Positions 54,509-62,378 of a stretch of 64,000 bases of DNA are shown in pieces. How positions within the stretch are numbered: position 1 is the first letter of the stretch; each line of letters starts with the position of its first letter. The stretch lies in contig JALHQC010000001.1 in assembly GCA_022842165.1 (NCBI GenBank), positions 1 to 64,000 on the forward strand. The letters run 5' to 3'. The stretch is from a bacterium. Its GTDB lineage: Bacteria > Pseudomonadota > Alphaproteobacteria > Rhizobiales > Aestuariivirgaceae. Under the pieces are notes generated by a model that made no database searches, was not told where the DNA came from, and saw nothing but the letters and a program-made list of their open reading frames with translations. Both the position numbers and the translations under genes were made by a program.

Positions 54509-56083
54509 TCAAAAATCCGTTGGCGCGCCGCCTTCGGACTTTCGCTTGTCGACGAAGGCGTTCAGTTCGTCCTTCACTGCGGCATCGATTGCGGGCTCCT
54601 GATAATCCGCCAGCGCCTGTTTCCAGACGGCGTTGGCCTTCTGCCAGGCTTCCGGCTTTCCGGCGGCGAGCCACTGCTGGTTGTTGCGCCAGTCGGAAAC
54701 GATCGGCGCGTAGAAGGCATTGGTGTAGCGCTGCAAGGTGTGCTGGGCGCCGAAGAAGTGCCCGCCGGGACCAACTTCGCGGATCGCCTCAACCCCTAGT
54801 GCGTCCTCTGTGGTTTCAAGGGGTTGCATGAATTCGCTCACCATCTGGATCAGGTCGCAGTCGAGAATGAATTTCTCGAAGCTCGCAACAAGGCCGCCTT
54901 CCAGCCAGCCTGCGCCATGCATGATGAGATTGCCGCCGCCCATGGTGAGGCCCCAGAGCGAGAAGACGCTTTCGTAAGCCGCCTGGGCATCGACTGTGTT
55001 GGCGGCACAGGTGTTCGATGTACGAAATGGCACGTTGTAACGCCTGGCGAGTTGCCCGCCGACGATCGTCGCCTTCATGTACTCGGGCGTGCCGAAGGCG
55101 GGAGCGCCCGACTTCATGTCGACATTCGACGTGAACCCGCCATAGATGACGGGGGCACCCTTCCGCACCAGCTGCGTAAAGGCCATGCCGGCCAAAGCCT
55201 CGGCATTCTGCTCGACGAGTGCGCCCGCAACGGTCACCGGAGCCATGGCGCCCGCCAGCGTGAAAGGGGTGATGCAGACGATCTGGTTGCGAGCCGACAT
55301 TTCGAGGATGCCGCGCAGCATTGGCGTATCGAGCTTCAAGGGCGAATTGGTGTTGATGATGGTGAAGAGCGAAGGTTCCCTCTCCAACTGCTCATGGCTG
55401 ATGCCGCGCGCAATGCGGGCGATCTCGATTGCGTCCTGGATACGTTCCTGACCCAGTGAGTAGGCATGAAAGGGCTTGTCGGTCAGCAATACGGCGTCGC
55501 GCAGCGCCTCGAGGTGGCGGATGGACGCATGGATATCGATCGGCTCCACCGGATAGCCCGAGAGGAAACCGATGCAATTGAAATACTGTGCCAGCTTCAG
55601 GAAATTGCGGTAGTCCGCATGATTGCCGGTGCGGCGTCCGCCATCCATGTCGGAAGCGTTGGGGGGGCTTGCAACGGTGCCGAACACCATGCTGTTGCCG
55701 CCGATCCGCTGGGTGTTTTCGGGGTTCCTCGCGTGAAAGCTGAACTCCGATGGCGCCGAGCGCATCAGTTCCTCGATCATCGCGGAATCGAAACGCACAC
55801 GCTCGCCTTCAACGCTGGCGCCCGCCTTCTTCAGCATGTCGCGCGCTTCGGGCAGCGTGAAGTCCATGCCGATCTCGGAGAGGACGCGGAGCGATGCCAG
55901 GTGAATCGATTCGAGCTCATCGGCCGAGACGATCTGCATCGGCGGGAAAGCCCGCGTGAGCTTGCGGCGCGGCAATTGCGGCACGGAGGCTCGTCCACTA
56001 CCGCCACCCCGGCGGCCACCGCCCTCGCGGCGCGAGCGCCTGGATGTTTCGGGGCTCGAAGTCTCGATGTCGAGATCGGTCAA
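54509..56083 (-). CDS. MttB-superfamily corrinoid methyltransferase, non-pyrrolysine (paralog 2)
   Basis: A 524-residue protein closely related to paralog 1: GGFTSNVDMKSGAPAFGTPEY and REVGPGGHFFGAQHTLQRY, with the same C-terminal GGAPTDF-type ending. The N-terminus (about 10-50) is Arg/Gly-rich (SRREGGGRRGGGSGRAS), probably disordered. No in-frame TAG is present. It overlaps the upstream lysR stop by 4 bp, and PfkB and psuG follow. Likely transfers a methyl group from an N-methyl compound to the corrinoid protein encoded at 61.5 kb. Confidence 0.9.
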   Translation of the reverse strand: MTDLDIETSSPETSRRSRREGGGRRGGGSGRASVPQLPRRKLTRAFPPMQIVSADELESIHLASLRVLSEIGMDFTLPEARDMLKKAGASVEGERVRFDSAMIEELMRSAPSEFSFHARNPENTQRIGGNSMVFGTVASPPNASDMDGGRRTGNHADYRNFLKLAQYFNCIGFLSGYPVEPIDIHASIRHLEALRDAVLLTDKPFHAYSLGQERIQDAIEIARIARGISHEQLEREPSLFTIINTNSPLKLDTPMLRGILEMSARNQIVCITPFTLAGAMAPVTVAGALVEQNAEALAGMAFTQLVRKGAPVIYGGFTSNVDMKSGAPAFGTPEYMKATIVGGQLARRYNVPFRTSNTCAANTVDAQAAYESVFSLWGLTMGGGNLIMHGAGWLEGGLVASFEKFILDCDLIQMVSEFMQPLETTEDALGVEAIREVGPGGHFFGAQHTLQRYTNAFYAPIVSDWRNNQQWLAAGKPEAWQKANAVWKQALADYQEPAIDAAVKDELNAFVDKRKSEGGAPTDF

Positions 56084-57012
56084 GATGTCTTTCCTTTTTC
56101 ACGATAGGCTTCGAGCGATGGATCATTGGCGATCTGCTTCACCAGCCAGTCTTCGAAGCGTTTGATCTTGGGCTTCATGCGATGCTCGGCATTGCAGGCG
56201 AAGAGCCAGTTGTGGCGATGCGGCACCTTCAGCGGAAAGGGCTGCACGAGCCGGCCCGTCTTGATTTCCTCGGTGGCAAAGGGGCCAATGGTCATGGCAA
56301 TGCCGCGGCCTTCGATGGCCGCTTCCTGCGCGAGAATATAGCTGTCGAAGGCGAGACGGTCGGACAGCTTGATGCCCTTGACACCCGCCTCTTCGAGCCA
56401 CAGGTGCCAGTCCTCCTCGGCGGTATAGACATAGAGCAGCTTGTGTTTCTTGAGATCCTCGGGCGTCTTCAGCGCGTTTGGCCCCTTCAGCAGTTCGGGC
56501 GAACAGATGGGTGTGAGCTTCGAGGTGAAGAGCGTGCGGTAATGATGGTCGGGAGAGCGGTTGCGGGCGAGGATCAGGCCCACGTCCACATTCTTCTCAT
56601 CGAAGTCCCAATCGAAATAGGAGGTCGAGAGCCGCACCTTCATGTCGGGATAGCGGCGTTCGAAGTCATGGAGCCGCGGGATCAGCCATTTCAGCGCCAC
56701 GGTCACATAGACCTGCACCGTTAGCTCGTTATCTGCTGCAGCGGGCTTCAAAGCACGGGTCTGGGCCTCGATCATGTCGAAGGCTTCGCGGATGGGCGGG
56801 AAGTAAGTGTGGCCGGCCTGCGTGAGTTCGGCCCGCCTTGCATCGCGGCGGAACAGCTGCACGCCGAGGCGCTGCTCCAGCGATTTCACCTGATGGCTCA
56901 CTGCCGAGCGCGTGATGCCAAGCTCGCCGGCCGCCAGCCGGAAGCTGCCGAGCCGGGCGGCCGCTTCGAAGGCGGTGAGCGCGCGGAGTGGAGGCAAGTC
57001 GCGTCTGGCCAA
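56080..57012 (-). CDS. LysR-family regulator (GcvA-like), first gene of the mttB-psu operon
   Basis: A 310-residue regulator. The N-terminal helix-turn-helix reads LPPLRALTAFEAAARLGSFR, then AAGELGITRSAVSHQVKSLEQ, as in GcvA, followed by the effector domain. It overlaps mttB paralog 2 by 4 bp, so it is the first gene of the operon it presumably controls. A 17-bp palindrome directly at its start codon region suggests autoregulation and control of the divergent mttB3. Confidence 0.9.
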   Translation of the reverse strand: MARRDLPPLRALTAFEAAARLGSFRLAAGELGITRSAVSHQVKSLEQRLGVQLFRRDARRAELTQAGHTYFPPIREAFDMIEAQTRALKPAAADNELTVQVYVTVALKWLIPRLHDFERRYPDMKVRLSTSYFDWDFDEKNVDVGLILARNRSPDHHYRTLFTSKLTPICSPELLKGPNALKTPEDLKKHKLLYVYTAEEDWHLWLEEAGVKGIKLSDRLAFDSYILAQEAAIEGRGIAMTIGPFATEEIKTGRLVQPFPLKVPHRHNWLFACNAEHRMKPKIKRFEDWLVKQIANDPSLEAYREKGKTS

Positions 57013-57017
57013 GATTC

Positions 57018-57034
57018 CTCACCAATGATTGGTG
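57018..57034. promoter_or_regulatory. Perfect 17-bp palindrome, candidate operator for the LysR regulator
   Basis: TCACCAATGATTGGTGA is an exact inverted repeat with 8-bp arms around one base, 5 bp upstream of the lysR start and 158 bp from the divergent mttB3 start. It contains T-N11-A half-sites expected of LysR-type operators. Its position suits autorepression. Confidence 0.6.
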
Positions 57035-57092
57035 ACACCCTCTTAGCACTATTGAAATTGAAGGGTTAAGAGGCGAGTGTAGCAAGCGGCTG

Positions 57093-57106
57093 CCAAACTT
57101 GGTGAA
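57093..57106. promoter_or_regulatory. Second related half-site upstream of mttB3
   Basis: CCAA-AC-TTGG (57093-57102), extended as TTGGTGA (57099-57105), repeats one arm of the palindrome at 57018. It lies nearer the mttB3 start. Two related sites at different distance suggest an activation site and a recall site, but this is inferred. Confidence 0.4.
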
Positions 57107-57192
57107 AAAAACTAACGCATCGTGCAAAAGATAAGCCGTTGAAACCCAGCCGCGAAAAAGCGGATATAGGGACCATATCAGGAGTCTTGAAA

Positions 57193-58770
57193 ATGAGTGC
57201 AGTGGAAGATCTCTCCCGCCGCCGCGGCGGCCGTGAAGCCCGCCGTGCGCTACGGTCCCGCCCCATTCCGATGGCGGAAGCGGCCGTTCGCCCCGGCATG
57301 GTGGGAGGACAGTACAAGCCACTGACCGATCATGACATGCAGCGCATTCACGAAACTGCGCTGAAGCTTCTGGAAACCGTGGGGCTTGCGCAGGCGATTC
57401 CGACCTGCATCGAGGCAATGGTGCCGCGCGGGGCCTTCCTCAACGCGCAAGGCCGGTTGTGCATTCCGCGAAGCCTCGTTGAGGATATTCTCGCGAGTTG
57501 CGCCCGGAATTTTGTGCTGCATGGCCGCGACCAGCGCCACGACATGGAGCCTTCCGGCAACCGCGTCTACTTCGGCACGGCGGGTGCCGCCGTCCACATC
57601 GTGGAAGCGGCCACCCGCACGTACCGCGAGTCCTATCTTGCAGACCTTTATGACGCGGCCCGCATCGTCGATAATTGCGACAACATCCATTTTTTCCAGC
57701 GCTGCCTGACAGCGCGCGACATGATCACCGGGCACGACCTCGACATCAACACCATGTATGCCTGCCTTGCGGGCACATCGAAGCATGTTGGCACCTCGAT
57801 GGTCGATCCGGCGCATGTCGATGAATGCCTGCAGATGCTGCACTTCATCGCGGGCGGCGAAGCCAAGTGGCGCGAGCGGCCCTTCGTGTCGCAGTCGAAC
57901 TGCTTTGTCGTTCCGCCGATGAAGTTTGCTGAAGACGCCTGCCGATGCCTTGAAGCGGCGGCGCGTGGCGGCATGCCGGTTCTGCTGCTGTCCGCGGCGC
58001 AGGCTGGTGCGACATCGCCCGCAGCGCTGGCCGGCACCGTCGTTCAGGCGGTCGCCGAATGCCTCGCGGCACTCGTCTATATCAATTGCGTGGTGCCGGG
58101 TGCGATTGCCATCTGGGGGCCGTGGCCCTTCGTGTCGGACCTTCGCACCGGCGCGATGTCCGGCGGTTCGGGCGAACAGGCGCTCATCACGTCGGCCTGT
58201 GCGCAAATGGGGCACTTCTACAATCTGACGGTTGGCTCCGCCGCCGGCATGTGCGACTCCAAGATGCCGGACATGCAGGCCGGTTATGAAAAGGGCGTAA
58301 CGGCTGGCATCTCGGCCATGACCGGCATCAACCTGATGTATGAGTCAGCCGGCATGCATGCTTCGCTCCTCGGCTTCAGTCTCGAAAGCCTGCTGATCGA
58401 CAACGACATGCTGGGCTCGATCAACCGCAATGTCCGCGGCATCGAGGTCAATGACGAAACGCTGTCGCTCGACGTGATCACCGATGTCTGCGTGAACGGT
58501 CCCGGCCACTATCTCGGCAACGAGCAGACGCTGAGCCTGATGCAGAAGGAATATGTCTATCCGCAGATTGCCAACCGCATGAGCCCCAAGGAATGGGCCG
58601 AGGCCGGAAAGCCCGATCTCGTGGAACGTGCCACCGCCCGGAAGATGGAAATCCTCACCACCTACTACCCCGACTATCTGCCGTGGGAGATGGACCAGGT
58701 GATCCGTCAGAACCACGACATCAAGCTGCCACGCTCGATGATGGAGCCGGGCGACCCGCGCTGGGCCTGA
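57193..58770 (+). CDS. MttB-superfamily methyltransferase, divergent (paralog 3)
   Basis: A 525-residue protein of the same superfamily but clearly different from paralogs 1 and 2. The N-terminal extension is again Arg-rich (DLSRRRGGREARRALRSRP). Then come YKPLTDHDMQRIHETALKLL and CDSKMPDMQAGYEKGVTAGI, and it ends LPRSMMEPGDPRWA. No in-frame TAG. The ATG at 57193 is preceded by AGGAG. It heads a plus-strand run with the Fe-S, methyltransferase-like and GFA genes. Substrate unknown; perhaps a different methyl donor from the paralogs. Confidence 0.87.
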   Translation: MSAVEDLSRRRGGREARRALRSRPIPMAEAAVRPGMVGGQYKPLTDHDMQRIHETALKLLETVGLAQAIPTCIEAMVPRGAFLNAQGRLCIPRSLVEDILASCARNFVLHGRDQRHDMEPSGNRVYFGTAGAAVHIVEAATRTYRESYLADLYDAARIVDNCDNIHFFQRCLTARDMITGHDLDINTMYACLAGTSKHVGTSMVDPAHVDECLQMLHFIAGGEAKWRERPFVSQSNCFVVPPMKFAEDACRCLEAAARGGMPVLLLSAAQAGATSPAALAGTVVQAVAECLAALVYINCVVPGAIAIWGPWPFVSDLRTGAMSGGSGEQALITSACAQMGHFYNLTVGSAAGMCDSKMPDMQAGYEKGVTAGISAMTGINLMYESAGMHASLLGFSLESLLIDNDMLGSINRNVRGIEVNDETLSLDVITDVCVNGPGHYLGNEQTLSLMQKEYVYPQIANRMSPKEWAEAGKPDLVERATARKMEILTTYYPDYLPWEMDQVIRQNHDIKLPRSMMEPGDPRWA

Positions 58771-58777
58771 CCTGCCG

Positions 58778-59443
58778 ATGGAACACCCGGTGCTGACGGC
58801 AATCCGGCGGGCGGCTTTCACGCCGCTCGGATGGTTCACGCCGCAGCCTGAGGATCGCGTGCCCGGCGAAACCAAGTTCGTGATCCTGATCGGCAACGCC
58901 GGCCCGGACATGTTTCGCCGCTTCGCCCGCGAGCGCGATCCATCGCATGACGCCATGGATGACTGGACCCGCGCGGCCGCCGGCTCTCTTGCCCGCGAGC
59001 TTGATGCTCGTGCCGTCTATCCCTTCGACATGCATCCGCCGTGGCCCTTCCTCACTTGGGCACGGCGCGGCGGAGCAGGCCATACCTCGCCACTTGGGCT
59101 CAATATCCATCCGACATACGGATTGTGGCATGCCTACCGCGCTGCGCTGCTGTTTCCAGTCCAGTTCGATCTGCCGACGCCTAAAACTGGCGCGCATCCG
59201 TGCCAGTCCTGCGAACTGAAGCCGTGCCTCGGCGCCTGCCCGGTCTCGGCTTTCAACGGAACGCGCTATGACGTCGATGCCTGTGCCAGACACGTCGATT
59301 CTAAGCTTGGGCAGGCGTGCAGGGACATAGGCTGTCTTGCGCGCCATGCCTGTCCTGTGGGACAAAGGTTTGCCTATGCGCCCGCACAGGCTGAGTTCCA
59401 CATGCGGTCGTTCCTTGCCGCGCGACAGAAAGCCTCGTCCTGA
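58778..59443 (+). CDS. 4Fe-4S ferredoxin-type protein of the methyltransferase cluster
   Basis: A 221-residue protein with a ferredoxin-like cluster motif CQSCELKPCLGACP (about residues 145-158) and a second cysteine set CRDIGCLARHACPVG, similar in spacing to the Fe-S domain of QueG-type proteins. The N-terminal part (1-130) is unassigned. The start lies 7 bp after mttB3 and the gene ends just before the homocysteine-methyltransferase-like gene. Reduction of the corrinoid cofactor is a plausible role but not shown. Confidence 0.8.
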   Translation: MEHPVLTAIRRAAFTPLGWFTPQPEDRVPGETKFVILIGNAGPDMFRRFARERDPSHDAMDDWTRAAAGSLARELDARAVYPFDMHPPWPFLTWARRGGAGHTSPLGLNIHPTYGLWHAYRAALLFPVQFDLPTPKTGAHPCQSCELKPCLGACPVSAFNGTRYDVDACARHVDSKLGQACRDIGCLARHACPVGQRFAYAPAQAEFHMRSFLAARQKASS

Positions 59444-60355
59444 ATGTATCAGCATGTTGCCGCGAAGCTTGCCCGGGGCGACGTCATCATCCTCGATGGC
59501 GGAACCGGCACCGACATCCAGCGGCGCGGCGTGCTGATGAGCGGCAACACCTGGTGCGCCGAAGCCAATCTCAGCCATCCGGAGATCGTCAAAGAGGTTC
59601 ACGAGGATTACATCAAGGCGGGTGCGGACATCATCATCGCCAATACGTTTGCCACCAGCGCCCTGCTGTTCAACGCCCTGGGCCGCGATGACGAACTCCT
59701 CGCGATCGACCGCGCGGCTGTAACGATCGCCAGGGACGCCGCCGCGGGAAAGCCTGTCGCCGTGGCGGGGTCGATGTCCACCATGCGGCCGGTGCAGCCG
59801 GGTAGCGACCGGACACAGAAGCAGCGCGAATGGCCTGAGGCGCAGGCCCGCGCGCTGTTCAGACGCAAGGCAGACAACCTCGCCGCCGCGCATGTCGACC
59901 TTATCATGATGGAGATGATGCGCGATGTGGATTATTCGCTCTGGGCGACCGAGGCTGCGATGGCGACAAGGCTTCCCGTCTGGATCGGCATTTCGGCGGA
60001 GCGGCGCGAGGACGGCAAGATCGTCGGTTTTGGCCGCGAGGACCAGTTACTCGATGATGTAGCGCGCGCGCTTGCCGCAACCAAGCCTGCACTCATCAGC
60101 ATCATGCACACCTCGCCCAACGATACAGACGAGGCAATCGACATCTTGAAGCGGTATTGGAAAGGGCCAATCGGCGCCTACCCCGAGAGCGGCTATTTCA
60201 GAATGCCGGAGTGGACCTTCGTCGACATCATCCCTCCGGAAGAGCTGGTCGAAAGAACCCGTATCTGGCGGCAGAAGGGCGTCACGGCTTTTGGCGGATG
60301 CTGCGGGCTGGGGCCTGAGCATATCCATGCTCTTTCCCGGGAGTACACAGCATGA
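59444..60355 (+). CDS. Homocysteine S-methyltransferase-family protein with altered zinc site
   Basis: A 303-residue TIM-barrel protein of the betaine-homocysteine/S-methylmethionine methyltransferase family: VIILDGGTGTDIQRRG (N-terminus), ADIIIANTFATS, and the C-terminal GGCCGLGPEHI with two zinc cysteines. The third ligand, usually in a G-x-N-C motif, is not seen; the matching stretch reads ISIMHTSPND. Starts directly at the stop of the Fe-S gene. It may accept the methyl group leaving the corrinoid pathway, or act on another thiol. Confidence 0.85.
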   Translation: MYQHVAAKLARGDVIILDGGTGTDIQRRGVLMSGNTWCAEANLSHPEIVKEVHEDYIKAGADIIIANTFATSALLFNALGRDDELLAIDRAAVTIARDAAAGKPVAVAGSMSTMRPVQPGSDRTQKQREWPEAQARALFRRKADNLAAAHVDLIMMEMMRDVDYSLWATEAAMATRLPVWIGISAERREDGKIVGFGREDQLLDDVARALAATKPALISIMHTSPNDTDEAIDILKRYWKGPIGAYPESGYFRMPEWTFVDIIPPEELVERTRIWRQKGVTAFGGCCGLGPEHIHALSREYTA

Positions 60356-60735
60356 AGACGGGTTCCTGCCTCTGCGGCGCGGTGAAATACGAAGTGCATG
60401 GTGCCTTGCGGCCGGTCATCGCCTGCCACTGCATCCAGTGCCGGAAGCAGACCGGCAACTACTGGTCGTCAACAGCGGCAAAGGACAGCGAACTCATCAT
60501 CACCGCGGATCGCAGCCTCAAATGGTACCGGTCCAGCGACGAGGCCAAACGCGGCTTCTGTCAGGAGTGCGGGTCGGTGCTGTTCTGGAAAAGGGACGGG
60601 AGCAAGGATACCTCGATCACGGCGGGCACCATCGATGGTCCAACCGGCGCTCCGCTCGAGGGACATATCTTCTGCGAGAGCGCCGGTGATTACTATGAGA
60701 TCGCCGGTGGGGCATACCGGCTGGACCGCTGGTAG
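60352..60735 (+). CDS. GFA-family (CENP-V/GFA domain) protein
   Basis: A 127-residue zinc-binding protein with the GFA cysteine set: GSCLCGAVKYEV, CHCIQCRK and FCQECGSVLFW. The family was named after glutathione-dependent formaldehyde-activating enzyme. In a demethylation cluster it could help handle formaldehyde, but GFA domains are also found in unrelated settings. It overlaps the upstream gene by 4 bp and ends the plus-strand run. Confidence 0.87.
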   Translation: MKTGSCLCGAVKYEVHGALRPVIACHCIQCRKQTGNYWSSTAAKDSELIITADRSLKWYRSSDEAKRGFCQECGSVLFWKRDGSKDTSITAGTIDGPTGAPLEGHIFCESAGDYYEIAGGAYRLDRW

Positions 60736-60854
60736 GCCCGGGCGAGGAGCCGTTCCAGCTTCCGGCTTTCTGTGCCGGCTGCCCGAGCATCGCATTCCCG
60801 GCATGAAGTTTCGCTGAGACGAGCGATCAGCTTCCTGTCAGACTGGACGAAGCG

Positions 60855-61490
60855 TCACGCGCGGCGCCCAAGGTCTGTCTCGAGTTCGCCATATCCCGTG
60901 AACCGGTACTCATAGCCAAGACCAAGCCTCTTGGCGGCCGCCATGGCTTTTTTAGCAAGCTCTTCGTCGCGCGTCTGCGCCAGATAGACGATCTTGCGAT
61001 AGTTTCCGAAATACATCGGCAGCAATTCGGGGTGGCGGTCGAGGCCCAGGCCAACCCAGATCAGCTTGTCGAAGTGCTTGGCCAGATAGTCGGTCAGATA
61101 AAACGACGTGACATCGTCGTCGGCATGGCGCGCGAACTCTGCGTTGCCAGAAAAGAACGCATAGCAATGCGGCCCAGCGATGCGCTCGATACCTTCCTCT
61201 ACCAAGAGCTGATCGAGCATGCCGCCCGTTCCGCAATCGCCGTAGAGCACGAAGATCGACTTGTAGCGGCCCTTCGCCTCGCGAATTTTCTCGCGTAACG
61301 CGGGCACGATCCTGTCGGGCGTGTTGTGCCACTTCGCAGGCAGGCACTGGAGGTCGAAGGCCTGCCAGCGGTTGCGCTCGATCAGATCCACGATCTCGCG
61401 CGCCAAAGCACCGCAAGCCAGGAGAAGAACCTCCCCCTTTCCTGGCTTGAACTCGAATTCGTCAGAAGGCTTGAGATTGACGAGGGTCAA
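60855..61490 (-). CDS. DUF1638 domain protein
   Basis: A 211-residue DUF1638 protein with conserved cysteine segments LLACGALAREI, YGDCGTGGMLDQ and GPHCYAFFSG, which could bind a metal or the corrinoid. DUF1638 genes are repeatedly found beside mttB-like and corrinoid-protein genes, and this one follows the corrinoid-protein gene by 23 bp. Its biochemical role is not known. Cytosolic, no membrane segment. Confidence 0.85.
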   Translation of the reverse strand: MTLVNLKPSDEFEFKPGKGEVLLLACGALAREIVDLIERNRWQAFDLQCLPAKWHNTPDRIVPALREKIREAKGRYKSIFVLYGDCGTGGMLDQLLVEEGIERIAGPHCYAFFSGNAEFARHADDDVTSFYLTDYLAKHFDKLIWVGLGLDRHPELLPMYFGNYRKIVYLAQTRDEELAKKAMAAAKRLGLGYEYRFTGYGELETDLGRRA

Positions 61491-61513
61491 TTGCGGACCC
61501 CTTTCGCGTAGCC

Positions 61514-62215
61514 TCAGCCGGCTGCCATCTGGTTGTGCTTCCTCGCCATGTAGCTCTTGGCGGTTTCAACCGCCACGGCCGCATCGCGGCAATAGGCGTC
61601 GGCGCCAACGGCCTTGGCGAATTCCTCGTTCAGAGGCGCACCACCGACCAGCACGATATAGTCATCGCGCATGCCCTTCTCCTTCATGGTGTCGATCACG
61701 ACCTTCATGTAGGGCATCGTCGTCGTCAGCAGCGCCGACATGCCGAGAATGTCCGGCTTGTGCTCTTCGATCGCCGCCAGATATTTCTCGACCGGGTTGT
61801 TGATGCCGAGATCGATCACTTCGAAGCCGGCACCTTCCATCATCATGCCGACGAGGTTCTTGCCGATATCGTGAATGTCGCCTTTCACCGTGCCGATCAC
61901 CATCTTGCCCTGGCGCGGTGCGCCGGTAGCAATCAGCAGCGGGCGCAGGATGAACATGCCGGCCTTCATCGAGTTGGCGGCCAGCAGCACCTCGGGAACG
62001 AAAAGAATGCCGTCGCGGAAATCGACGCCGACGATGCGCATGCCTTCGACGAGCGCCTCGGTCAGCACCCGGTACGGCGCCCAGCCACGGCCCAGCAGGA
62101 TGTGAACCGCCGCCTCGACCTCTTCCTTCAGGCCATCATAAAGATCGTCATGGACCTGCTGAACCAGCTCCTCGTCGTTGAGGGAGTTCAGATCAAGTTC
62201 GCCTTCATCGCTCAT
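61514..62215 (-). CDS. Corrinoid (B12-binding) methyl-carrier protein
   Basis: A 233-residue MtbC/MttC/MtgC-type protein. N-terminal helical cap domain (about 10-100, FVPEVLLAANSMKAGM) followed by a cobalamin-binding Rossmann domain with the lower-ligand motif GTVKGDIHDIGKN, then LGINNPVEKYLAAIE and MSALLTTTMPYM. It is the only corrinoid carrier seen in the window and would serve all three MttB paralogs. The ATG at 62215 is the normal start; it precedes DUF1638 in the same operon. Confidence 0.93.
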   Translation of the reverse strand: MSDEGELDLNSLNDEELVQQVHDDLYDGLKEEVEAAVHILLGRGWAPYRVLTEALVEGMRIVGVDFRDGILFVPEVLLAANSMKAGMFILRPLLIATGAPRQGKMVIGTVKGDIHDIGKNLVGMMMEGAGFEVIDLGINNPVEKYLAAIEEHKPDILGMSALLTTTMPYMKVVIDTMKEKGMRDDYIVLVGGAPLNEEFAKAVGADAYCRDAAVAVETAKSYMARKHNQMAAG

Positions 62216-62378
62216 CGGGTGTCTCCAGACGGGAAAATCGCAAGCTTTCACAATAGCCGGGCGGGCGGAAAAGGCCCTGCCAGCGGGCGACGTCCACATG
62301 CCGGAAAGCGACGGTTGAGGCAAGGAGAAAGGGCGGCTAAGGGTAGCTCTCCGTTTGGATATCGCTGGAAAATTCATC

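Noticed and set aside
51138-58770. Pyrrolysine-containing trimethylamine methyltransferase
   Set aside because: None of the three MttB-family genes has an in-frame TAG and no pyl genes are seen, so these are non-pyrrolysine homologs.
57013-62378. Cobalamin riboswitch in the corrinoid methyltransferase locus
   Set aside because: No B12-box-like sequence or long structured leader was found upstream of mttB3, the corrinoid gene or the methyltransferase-like gene.
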